Below, in pieces: positions 7,401 to 12,830 of a DNA stretch of 17,146 nt (positions within the stretch are counted from its first letter, which is position 1; each line of letters starts with the position of its first letter). Where the stretch lies: positions 9,228 to 26,373 of the forward strand of contig DEPR01000034.1 in assembly GCA_002358895.1 (NCBI GenBank). The letters run 5' to 3'. Made by a program: the position numbers and the translations under genes. The DNA is from Ruminococcus sp. UBA3387 (lineage in GTDB: Bacteria > Bacillota > Clostridia > Oscillospirales > Ruminococcaceae). The notes below the pieces were generated by a model, which was given only the letters and a program-made list of their open reading frames with translations, was not told the DNA's origin and ran no database searches.

Positions 7401-8106
7401 ACAGATGCCCTCATCTCAGCTTGTAGATGAACTGGTGGAAAGATATAGCTTTGAGTATGTTTCCGATGAGGTTGAAAAGCCTGCAAAAATGACGGTAACG
7501 GAAATTGTCAGAGACGAAAAGGAAAAGGCTTATGGAGATAAGAACCCTGAGTTTTATCCACAGCTCCCCAGACTTGCTGAAGAAATAGGCAAGCTGACTT
7601 CTGCCGAAAAGGGTACATATACCCATCTGTTTATGGAGCTTGCGAATTATGAAAATGCTTCAAAGGACGTGGAAACAGAGCTTAAAAGACTTCACGAGCA
7701 GGGCTTTATGTCTGAAAAAACAATGAGTGGAGTTTACGTTCAGGCAGTAGAAAAGTTCTTTGCAGGGGATTTGTATAAGCGTATGGCAAAGAGCAGTGAA
7801 GTAATGAGAGAAAAGCATTTTCTCGTTGCCTTTGAGGACTTGAATTTAAGTGAGAAATATGATTATCTGGTGTCCTCTGAGGGTATGCTTCAGGGTATCG
7901 CTGACTGTATATTCAGGGAAGATGACGGATATGTTCTTGTGGACTATAAGACGGATAATTTCAGGGATAAATCTGAGCTTCTCACATATCAGACACAGCT
8001 TGAGCTTTATAAAGCAGCCCTTGACCTTATACTTGATACGCCTGTTAAAAGCTGTTATATTTATTCCTTTAAACTCTGTGAGGGGGTAGAGATTCCACTT
8101 GGATAA
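4465..8106 (+). CDS. addA: AddA, helicase-nuclease subunit of AddAB
   Basis: AddA is the ATP-driven 3'-5' helicase and nuclease subunit that, with AddB, resects double-strand breaks for recombination. At 1213 residues it matches the usual size of about 1200. UvrD/RecB-type helicase motifs are in order: Q motif WTDEQKDAI (5-13), Walker A AAGSGKT (25-31), LTAVTF-like AVTFTKDA (near 56), Walker B ILIDEFQD (403-410), QNFRSRKNI (near 480), VKTIHKSKGLEY (794-805) and LLYVAMTRAK (870-879). The C-terminal RecB-type nuclease has GIAD (D1147) and VDYKTD (D1160, K1162), so it looks active. The start is set by AGGAGG at 4451-4456, 8 bases before the ATG. No convincing promoter lies between the upstream hairpin and this gene, so read-through may express it. 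Its usual partner addB is not adjacent: the LRR/peptide unit lies upstream and glmS downstream. Confidence 0.96.
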   Translation: MAVKWTDEQKDAIETTDKGVIVSAAAGSGKTAVLIERTIRLLCDEEKNIPADKLLAVTFTKDATNQMKTKFAQAIEKKLEETPDNLWIQKQQDNLNLAKINTINAFCFDIVKDNIHEFEFQSGLKILEDIDAEVIFGKAVDDAFEYFYENKPEMMGYLVDRLTDNNEKALKDIVKDVYYFLRSQPFPEQWCSKVLDNLRSENGTDMYVDILRDKYAHTINRARKNHEYLQYFVTKLKVCNDRHRDMFDEDGLVLYKNAKLIESGEWDDIYDAFVKTDFGKGNILLKASVDDDDYFNQQAYIDTIKELRSKYKALVKNITTELGKIGRHIERDLKETADIFEHLVELCNKTEEYAWEEKLERNSVTFSDVEIMTIQLLIENTDEGLKRTKLAEEMVKNQEYKVILIDEFQDVNNLQELIFKAISDTDDLNIMGSNVFVVGDVKQSIYRFRQSNPLLFINAKEVAEDEDIHSVKSVKLQKNFRSRKNILDFVNYTFSLLMSKQVGEIEYNEEEMLRLGAGYTGEDYDTEIMIVKEDYGQEKPEYINFEREHYCIALKIREMIDKGYPVADEGGTRPCRASDFCVLSRGKKAGTQMAKALEAVGLKAFAEETAGYLRSREISVMINLLKVIDNPMQDMALVSVMLSTVLGFDADETGKLRTYCRDESGAYSKRLYQIMNSVAGEDGIDLGDKALKEKCKKAVECIKRLRYYSSGMSLEHLIRKIYDETDFFAVASTYENSKQKRANLRLLLEYATAYEKNSDGGVAGFIRYLDSAMKYDDKFKQAVTVLQGGESVEVKTIHKSKGLEYPFVFLCNLSKRFNTDDENKRIILNERLGASVKFSKHRELSVTEPVNYMAMKKNHRDETLSEELRLLYVAMTRAKEKLFIVLNLTHGFYNEYKFISHIATDIALAGGINANLVSECTSFAQWLYMVLLCLPGNEQLLEEAEVNVELPEHKIDSEVTFSFYSNLKLEDAVRPVFMPQMPSSQLVDELVERYSFEYVSDEVEKPAKMTVTEIVRDEKEKAYGDKNPEFYPQLPRLAEEIGKLTSAEKGTYTHLFMELANYENASKDVETELKRLHEQGFMSEKTMSGVYVQAVEKFFAGDLYKRMAKSSEVMREKHFLVAFEDLNLSEKYDYLVSSEGMLQGIADCIFREDDGYVLVDYKTDNFRDKSELLTYQTQLELYKAALDLILDTPVKSCYIYSFKLCEGVEIPLG

Positions 8107-8123
8107 AATTAAGATTTCCTGAC

Positions 8124-8152
8124 TTGATTTTATAAGAAAAATGTGGTATCAT
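8124..8152 (+). promoter_or_regulatory. Extended -10 sigma-A promoter for glmS
   Basis: TTGATT (8124-8129), a 17-base spacer and TATCAT (8147-8152), preceded by TGG, lie in the 118-base gap between addA and glmS. Transcription would start near 8159. No terminator for addA is visible before this promoter. Confidence 0.72.
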
Positions 8153-8154
8153 AT

Positions 8155-8224
8155 ATTAATATATTTATTTTGTATTTTTTAGATTTTAAATATTAATCTA
8201 TCCAATTCGGAAGGAGTTTTTCGT
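8155..8224 (+). other. AT-rich glmS leader with overlapping inverted repeats
   Basis: About 66 bases of leader would be transcribed. It contains TAGATT (8180-8185) with AATCTA (8195-8200), a 6-base hairpin. An overlapping pair, ATTAATAT (8155-8162) and ATATTAAT (8190-8197), uses part of the same sequence; its first arm spans the likely transcription start. The ribosome binding site AAGGAG (8211-8216) is 8 bases before the ATG. The leader is too short, and too AT-rich, to hold the glmS ribozyme found before glmS in many Firmicutes. The repeats may be chance in such AT-rich sequence. Confidence 0.4.
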
Positions 8225-10045
8225 ATGTGCGGAATAGTTGGTTATGTAGGTAAAAAGGATTGTACAAAAGTACTGCTTGATTCTTTGTCAAAGCTGGAAT
8301 ATCGTGGCTATGACTCAGCAGGCGTTGCAGTTTTTGAAAACGGCAAGATAAAGACTGAAAAAACTAAGGGCAGAATTGCACAGCTTGAGGAAAAAATCAA
8401 CAGAAACGGCGGGCTTAACGGTAACGCAGGTATCGGTCATACAAGATGGGCAACTCACGGTGAGCCGTCTGATGTAAACTCACACCCTCACGGTAATGCC
8501 AACATCACAATAGTACATAACGGTATTATCGAGAACTATAGCAAAATCAAGAGCTTTCTTGAAAGCAAGGGCTATGTTTTTGAAAGCCAGACTGATACAG
8601 AAACAGTAGCAAAACTGCTTGATTATTACTATAACGGCAATCCTATGGAAACTATCGAGAACGTTCTTGACGATATCGAAGGCTCGTATGCACTGGGTAT
8701 CCTTTTCAAGGATTTTCCTGATACAGTTTATGCCGTAAGAAAAGACTCACCACTGATTGTGGGAGTGGGCGAAGATGAAGCGTTTATTGCATCTGACGTT
8801 CCCGCTTTTCTGAAGTTTACCAATAAATATTATTTGCTTGAACAGGACGAAATCGTTATACTTAAAGACGGGGGTGCAAGCATTTACGATAAGCACGGTA
8901 CTCCTATCGAAAAAGAGCTTATGATTGCTGACTGGGATATGGAAGCTGCCGAAAAGGGTGGCTATGAGCATTTTATGCTTAAAGAAATCAACGAACAGCC
9001 AACAGCTATAACAAATACAATCTCTCCAAGAATCAAAGACGGAATGCCAAGTCTTGAAGAATGTGGTATGACAGAAGAAAAGCTTGCTTCATATAATAAC
9101 ATTTTCGTCGTTGCCTGTGGTACAGCTATGCACGCAGGACTTGTAGGCAAGTATGTAATCGAGCAGATTGGCAGAATTCCTGTTACCGTTGATGTGGCGT
9201 CAGAGTTCAGATACAGAAATCCGATTATTACAGATAAGGATTTGGTTATCGTTGTTTCCCAGTCAGGTGAAACAGCTGATACGCTTGAGGCATTGAAGCT
9301 GTCAAAGAAAATGGGTGCAGATACATTGGCTATCGTTAATGTGGTAGGTTCATCAATCGCAAGAGAAGCAGATATGGTTATATATACTCACGCAGGTCCT
9401 GAAATTTCTGTTGCATCAACAAAAGCATACAGCGTTCAGGTCGCAGTGTTCTATCTCTTTGCATTCGAGCTTGCATATGCAAGAGGAGCTATCTCCAAGG
9501 AAGAATGTATGCGTCTTACCAAGGAGCTTCAGAGTATTCCTACAATGCTTGATGTTGTGCTGAAGCAGGACCAGATTTGTAAGTATGTTTCATCAACTCT
9601 CGTTAATGCAGAAAACCTTCTGTATATCGGCAGAGGTCTTGACTATGCTATGTCTATGGAAGGCTCTCTGAAGCTGAAGGAGATTTCTTATATACACTCA
9701 GAGTCCTATGCCGCAGGCGAGCTGAAGCACGGTACAATCTCACTGGTAACAGAAAATATGCCTGTTATTGCAGTGGCAACACAGAGAAATCTGTTTGATA
9801 AAACAGTAAGCAACGCTAAGGAAGTCAAGGCAAGAGGCGGTAAGGTAATCTTCGTTACACATAACTATATCAACGTTGATGATGACGTGGCTGATTATAA
9901 GATTGGCGTACCGACAGTTGATGATTTGCTTATGCCACTTGTAACCGTAGTTCCACTTCAGCTTATTGCTTATTATACATCCGTACTGAGAGGAAATGAC
10001 GTTGATAAGCCAAGAAATCTTGCAAAATCAGTAACAGTTGAATAA
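8225..10045 (+). CDS. glmS: Glutamine-fructose-6-phosphate aminotransferase
   Basis: GlmS converts fructose-6-phosphate and glutamine to glucosamine-6-phosphate, the entry step to peptidoglycan amino sugars. The 606 residues fit the usual size. The protein opens MCGIVGYVG, in which Cys2 (after removal of Met1) is the glutaminase nucleophile; GHTRWATHG and HNGIIENY follow, as in class-II glutamine amidotransferases (about 2-220). Two SIS sugar-isomerase domains occupy about 285-420 and 455-595, with ACGTAMHAG and SQSGETADTLEAL in the first and YIGRGLDYAMSMEGSLKLKE in the second. The C-terminus KPRNLAKSVTVE is the classic GlmS end carrying the isomerase lysine. It has its own promoter and precedes a HAD phosphatase gene by 9 bases. 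No glmS ribozyme is present upstream. Confidence 0.98.
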   Translation: MCGIVGYVGKKDCTKVLLDSLSKLEYRGYDSAGVAVFENGKIKTEKTKGRIAQLEEKINRNGGLNGNAGIGHTRWATHGEPSDVNSHPHGNANITIVHNGIIENYSKIKSFLESKGYVFESQTDTETVAKLLDYYYNGNPMETIENVLDDIEGSYALGILFKDFPDTVYAVRKDSPLIVGVGEDEAFIASDVPAFLKFTNKYYLLEQDEIVILKDGGASIYDKHGTPIEKELMIADWDMEAAEKGGYEHFMLKEINEQPTAITNTISPRIKDGMPSLEECGMTEEKLASYNNIFVVACGTAMHAGLVGKYVIEQIGRIPVTVDVASEFRYRNPIITDKDLVIVVSQSGETADTLEALKLSKKMGADTLAIVNVVGSSIAREADMVIYTHAGPEISVASTKAYSVQVAVFYLFAFELAYARGAISKEECMRLTKELQSIPTMLDVVLKQDQICKYVSSTLVNAENLLYIGRGLDYAMSMEGSLKLKEISYIHSESYAAGELKHGTISLVTENMPVIAVATQRNLFDKTVSNAKEVKARGGKVIFVTHNYINVDDDVADYKIGVPTVDDLLMPLVTVVPLQLIAYYTSVLRGNDVDKPRNLAKSVTVE

Positions 10046-10054
10046 GAGGATTTT

Positions 10055-10699
10055 ATGAAATATAAGGCTTGTATTTTTGATTTTGACCTTACCCTTGCAG
10101 ACTCATCAAAGGGGATTCTGAAGTGCTTTAAACATACGCTTGAGCAGTTCGGTTATCCAATACCTGATGATAAGACTATTTTCTCTACAATCGGCTATAC
10201 CCTTGAGGATGCTTTTGATATGCTGACGGGGATAGAGAATAACCCTGACAAAAAGCAGATGAGAGAAGCCTATGTCAGATTTGCCGATGACCATATGGTG
10301 CAGGATACGGTGTTTTTTGATGACTCGGTGGCTATTCTTCAGGTGCTTCAGCAGGCAGGCGTCAAGGTCGGAATTGTGTCTACAAAAATGACATACAGAA
10401 TACTCGACAGCTTTTCGGCTCATACAAGCTCAATGCCTGTAGACGAGATAATCGGTGGCGGTGAGGTTAAATCGCATAAGCCTGACCCTGAGGGACTTAA
10501 TCTTATGGTGGAAAAGCTCAGGGTGAAAAAATCGGATGTGCTTTATGTTGGAGACAGCCATATCGACGCCGAAACTGCAAGAAATGCAGGGGTCGATTTT
10601 GCAGGCGTTACAACAGGTACAGCAACAAAAGAGGACTTTGAGAAGTATCCGAATGTTTGTATCGGAAGTAGTCTGACAGAGATTTTCACATCAATTTGA
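10055..10699 (+). CDS. HAD-family phosphatase, phosphoglycolate-phosphatase-like
   Basis: A 214-residue haloacid-dehalogenase-family hydrolase, probably acting on a small phosphorylated metabolite. Motif I is FDFDLTLADS with the nucleophile D9 and acid/base D11. A helical cap (about 16-80) puts it in subfamily IA, as in phosphoglycolate phosphatase and PpaX. Motif II is VSTK (S109), motif III is the Lys of SHKPDP (K142), and motif IV is VGDSHID (D167, D171). The usual Gly between the two halves of motif I is Leu here (DFDLTL rather than DFDGTL). It lies 9 bases after glmS and is probably co-transcribed, so it could remove a sugar phosphate by-product, but substrate cannot be told from sequence. 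A 124-base gap follows, holding the yicC promoter and no clear terminator. Confidence 0.85.
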   Translation: MKYKACIFDFDLTLADSSKGILKCFKHTLEQFGYPIPDDKTIFSTIGYTLEDAFDMLTGIENNPDKKQMREAYVRFADDHMVQDTVFFDDSVAILQVLQQAGVKVGIVSTKMTYRILDSFSAHTSSMPVDEIIGGGEVKSHKPDPEGLNLMVEKLRVKKSDVLYVGDSHIDAETARNAGVDFAGVTTGTATKEDFEKYPNVCIGSSLTEIFTSI

Positions 10700-10739
10700 A
10701 CAAATACTTAATAAACAGTTAAATAGATGTGTACAAACC

Positions 10740-10768
10740 TTGTTAATCAAGAGACAAAATGATATAAT
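10740..10768 (+). promoter_or_regulatory. Extended -10 sigma-A promoter for the yicC-rsmB operon
   Basis: TTGTTA (10740-10745), a 17-base spacer and consensus TATAAT (10763-10768), preceded by TGA, lie 56 bases before yicC. Transcription would start near 10775. The -35 box departs from consensus, but the extended -10 should compensate. No other convincing promoter is seen up to rsmB, so it may drive the whole eight-gene run. Confidence 0.8.
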
Positions 10769-10778
10769 ATAGGTTAAA

Positions 10779-10795
10779 GCAAAAGTGGATTTTGC
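10779..10795 (+). repeat. Small hairpin at the 5' end of the yicC transcript
   Basis: GCAAAA (10779-10784) and TTTTGC (10790-10795) pair around a 5-base loop, only a few bases after the predicted transcription start. A 5'-end hairpin like this can protect mRNA from decay; it is too weak and not followed by a T-run, so it is not a terminator. Confidence 0.35.
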
Positions 10796-10823
10796 GTAAT
10801 TAAATGACAAAGGATTTGTTGAA

Positions 10824-11702
10824 ATGATAAAAAGTATGACTGGCTTCGGACGAGAAAGAGTTGTCAACGAAAGCCGTGAAATTCTGGTTGAAATCCGTTC
10901 GGTAAACCACCGTTATTATGAGTTTTCAGCCAAGACTCCGAGAGCATATGGCTATCTGGAGGAAAAACTGAAGGAGTTCTTGAAAACAAGCGTTTCAAGA
11001 GGTAAGATTGAAGTTTCTGTGCTTATCTATAACCAGGAGGGTGTAAATGCACAGATTGAAATAAACAAGGAACTTGCAAAGGGCTATCTTAATGCACTGA
11101 GAGGTGCGAAGGACGAGCTGGAGCTTGAGGATGATTTGACCCTTGCAAGAATTATGCGACTTCCTGATATCTTCACCGTTGTTAAACAGACAGAGGACGA
11201 GGAAGCTATCTGGAATGAGGTTAAGGAAGTTGCTCAGGTTGCACTTGACAGATTTGTTGAGATGCGTGTAACCGAGGGCGAGAGGATGTATGACGATATA
11301 AACTCACGTCTTAACTATCTTGAACAGGCTGTAACAAAAATCGAGGAGCAGTCCCCGAGCGTAACAAAGGCCTATGAAGAAAGGCTTTATGCAAAAATTA
11401 AGGATACTCTCGGAGACAGAGAAATTGACGACCAGAGGATTGTAACTGAAGTTGCAATTTTTGCTGATAAGACTGCAGTTGACGAGGAAACTGTAAGACT
11501 GAGAAGCCATATCGCCCAGTTCAGGGATTTGATAAAGAGTGATGAACCGGTGGGAAGAAAGCTTGATTTTCTTGTTCAGGAAATGAACAGAGAGGTTAAT
11601 ACAACAGGCTCAAAATGTCAGGACCTGACTATTACAAAGCTTGTGGTTGATATGAAATCTGAGATTGAAAAAATCAGAGAACAGATTCAGAATATTGAAT
11701 AA
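10824..11702 (+). CDS. yicC: YicC/YloC family endoribonuclease
   Basis: The 292-residue protein belongs to the YicC/YloC family; members in E. coli and B. subtilis are endoribonucleases linked to RNA turnover and stationary-phase survival. The N-terminal YicC domain starts with the signature MIKSMTGFGRERV and continues with EIRSVNHRYYEFS. The C-terminal DUF1732 domain (about 205-292) ends with the conserved QEMNREVNTTGSKC and TKLVVDMKSEIEKIREQIQN segments. Between them is a largely helical, charged region. The start is supported by AAAGGA 9 bases upstream. It is the first gene of the right-hand operon, 13 bases before remA, the same order as yloC-remA in B. subtilis. Confidence 0.95.
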   Translation: MIKSMTGFGRERVVNESREILVEIRSVNHRYYEFSAKTPRAYGYLEEKLKEFLKTSVSRGKIEVSVLIYNQEGVNAQIEINKELAKGYLNALRGAKDELELEDDLTLARIMRLPDIFTVVKQTEDEEAIWNEVKEVAQVALDRFVEMRVTEGERMYDDINSRLNYLEQAVTKIEEQSPSVTKAYEERLYAKIKDTLGDREIDDQRIVTEVAIFADKTAVDEETVRLRSHIAQFRDLIKSDEPVGRKLDFLVQEMNREVNTTGSKCQDLTITKLVVDMKSEIEKIREQIQNIE

Positions 11703-11715
11703 AGGGGTTGTCTGA

Positions 11716-11973
11716 ATGCAGCTTTTGAATATCGGATTCGGCAATATGGTGTCATCGTCAAGAATTGTTGCAATCGTTGCACCTGATTCTGCACCTATAA
11801 AGCGTATAATCCAGGAAGCCAAGGACAGAGGTACTATTATTGACGCTACATACGGCAGAAGAACAAGAGCCGTTATTATAATGGACAGCGACCACGTTGT
11901 GCTTTCGGCTGTGTCGCCTGAAACAGTAGGTGGCAGACTTGAGCAGGACGAGGAGGATAATGCCGATGAGTGA
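11716..11973 (+). CDS. remA: RemA/DUF370 family DNA-binding regulator
   Basis: RemA is a small DNA-binding protein that in Bacillus subtilis forms ring-like oligomers and activates biofilm matrix and osmoprotection genes. The 85 residues match family length. Visible hallmarks are [18 protein letters not shown] near the N-terminus, the [15 protein letters not shown] helix, and [22 protein letters not shown] in the second half, with an acidic tail. The start has AGGGG 8 bases upstream. The stop codon overlaps the gmk start by 8 bases. It is at its conserved place between yicC and gmk. Whether it controls matrix genes in this organism is inference; the local LRR surface gene shows no clear operator linking the two. 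Confidence 0.95.
   Translation: MQLLNIGFGNMVSSSRIVAIVAPDSAPIKRIIQEAKDRGTIIDATYGRRTRAVIIMDSDHVVLSAVSPETVGGRLEQDEEDNADE
11951..11956 (+). promoter_or_regulatory. Ribosome binding site that decides the gmk start
   Basis: AGGAGG lies inside the 3' end of remA. It is 9 bases from the ATG at 11966 but only 3 from the ATG at 11960, so the start at 11966 is preferred. Confidence 0.75.
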
Positions 11974-12607
11974 AAATAAAGCAAAGCTTTTTGTAGTGTC
12001 TGCACCGTCAGGCTGTGGCAAGGGTACTATCCTTTCGGAAGTGATAAAAGCAAAGAATTTTCACTATTCCGTGTCCTGTACAACAAGACAGCCGAGAGAC
12101 GGTGAGGTTGACGGAGTGAATTATTACTTCATAAGCCAGGATAAATTTGAGCAGATGATTGAGCAGAACGAATTTCTGGAGCACGCAAGGTTTGCTTCAA
12201 ATTATTATGGCACACCTGCTAAAGCCGTTAAAGACAGCCTTGAAAAAGGTATTGATATTGTGCTTGAGATTGAAACAAAGGGTGCTTTTCAGGTGAAGGA
12301 AGCAATGCCTGAAGCGGTTCTGATTTTTATTCTTCCGCCCTCCGTCAAGGAGCTTAAAAGGCGACTTTATAAACGTGGCACAGAGGAAGATGATGTTATT
12401 GAAAAGCGTGTAAGTAAAGCAGTTGGCGAAATTCAGCAGGCATATAAATATGACTATGTTATTATGAATGACGGGCTGGAAGATGCGATTGCTGATTTTG
12501 TGAAAGTATACGATTCTGCACGGAACGGAACTCCCGAAGCAGATGAACATAAACCTGATGTTGAAAAAACAAAAAATATGATAGATGAGGTGCTTAAAAA
12601 TGCTTAG
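11966..12607 (+). CDS. gmk: Guanylate kinase
   Basis: Gmk phosphorylates GMP to GDP, feeding GTP, dGTP and (p)ppGpp pools. With the start at 11966 it has 213 residues, close to the usual 200-210. The P-loop [10 protein letters not shown] is at 12-21; [19 protein letters not shown] follows, matching the GMP-binding segment; [16 protein letters not shown] and a LEIETKGA segment correspond to later conserved blocks, and RLYKRGTEE to the lid region. An open frame extends upstream to 11930, but that region is inside remA and the AGGAGG at 11951-11956 favours 11966. It overlaps remA by 8 bases and rpoZ by 8 bases, implying translational coupling across three cistrons. The remA-gmk-rpoZ order is conserved in Firmicutes. 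Confidence 0.96.
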   Translation: MSENKAKLFVVSAPSGCGKGTILSEVIKAKNFHYSVSCTTRQPRDGEVDGVNYYFISQDKFEQMIEQNEFLEHARFASNYYGTPAKAVKDSLEKGIDIVLEIETKGAFQVKEAMPEAVLIFILPPSVKELKRRLYKRGTEEDDVIEKRVSKAVGEIQQAYKYDYVIMNDGLEDAIADFVKVYDSARNGTPEADEHKPDVEKTKNMIDEVLKNA

Positions 12608-12806
12608 ACCGGCAGCAGTACAGATTTTGAAAAACAACGAAAGCTATTACTCTTTGGTAATAGCAGTAGCAAAGAGAGCAAGAGAGATTACAGATGAGGC
12701 TCTCAGCGAAAAGAAAATTCTTGATGTAAAGCCTGTTAAAACTGCAGTTGACCAGTTTGCAAACGGTGATATTAAAATTCTTGAGGACCCAAGCCTGAGA
12801 AGCTAA
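12600..12806 (+). CDS. rpoZ: RNA polymerase omega subunit
   Basis: The omega subunit wraps the beta' C-terminus and aids RNA polymerase assembly. It is 68 residues long, as is usual for Firmicutes. The signature [10 protein letters not shown] and SYYSLVIAVAKRAREITDEA are clear. The start at 12600 is chosen because GAGGTG (12585-12590) is 9 bases upstream and the protein then opens with the family N-terminus; an upstream ATG at 12585 would lie inside gmk and adds five unconserved residues. It overlaps the end of gmk by 8 bases and is followed after 24 bases by priA. In B. subtilis coaBC lies between rpoZ and priA; here that gene is missing. Confidence 0.94.
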   Translation: MLRPAAVQILKNNESYYSLVIAVAKRAREITDEALSEKKILDVKPVKTAVDQFANGDIKILEDPSLRS

Positions 12807-12830
12807 AATCTGACCTGGAGGGATTGTGTA

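Noticed and set aside
10082..10100. Leu in place of Gly in motif I of the HAD protein as a sign of inactivity.
   Set aside because: Both catalytic Asp residues and the later Ser, Lys and Asp motifs are present, and this position varies within the superfamily.
10700..10739. A short ATTTG/CAAAT inverted repeat just after the HAD gene as a terminator.
   Set aside because: The stem is only five bases with a two-base loop and no T-run follows.
11930..11965. A 12-residue N-terminal extension of guanylate kinase.
   Set aside because: The stretch is the end of remA in another frame, and the AGGAGG at 11951-11956 fits the ATG at 11966.
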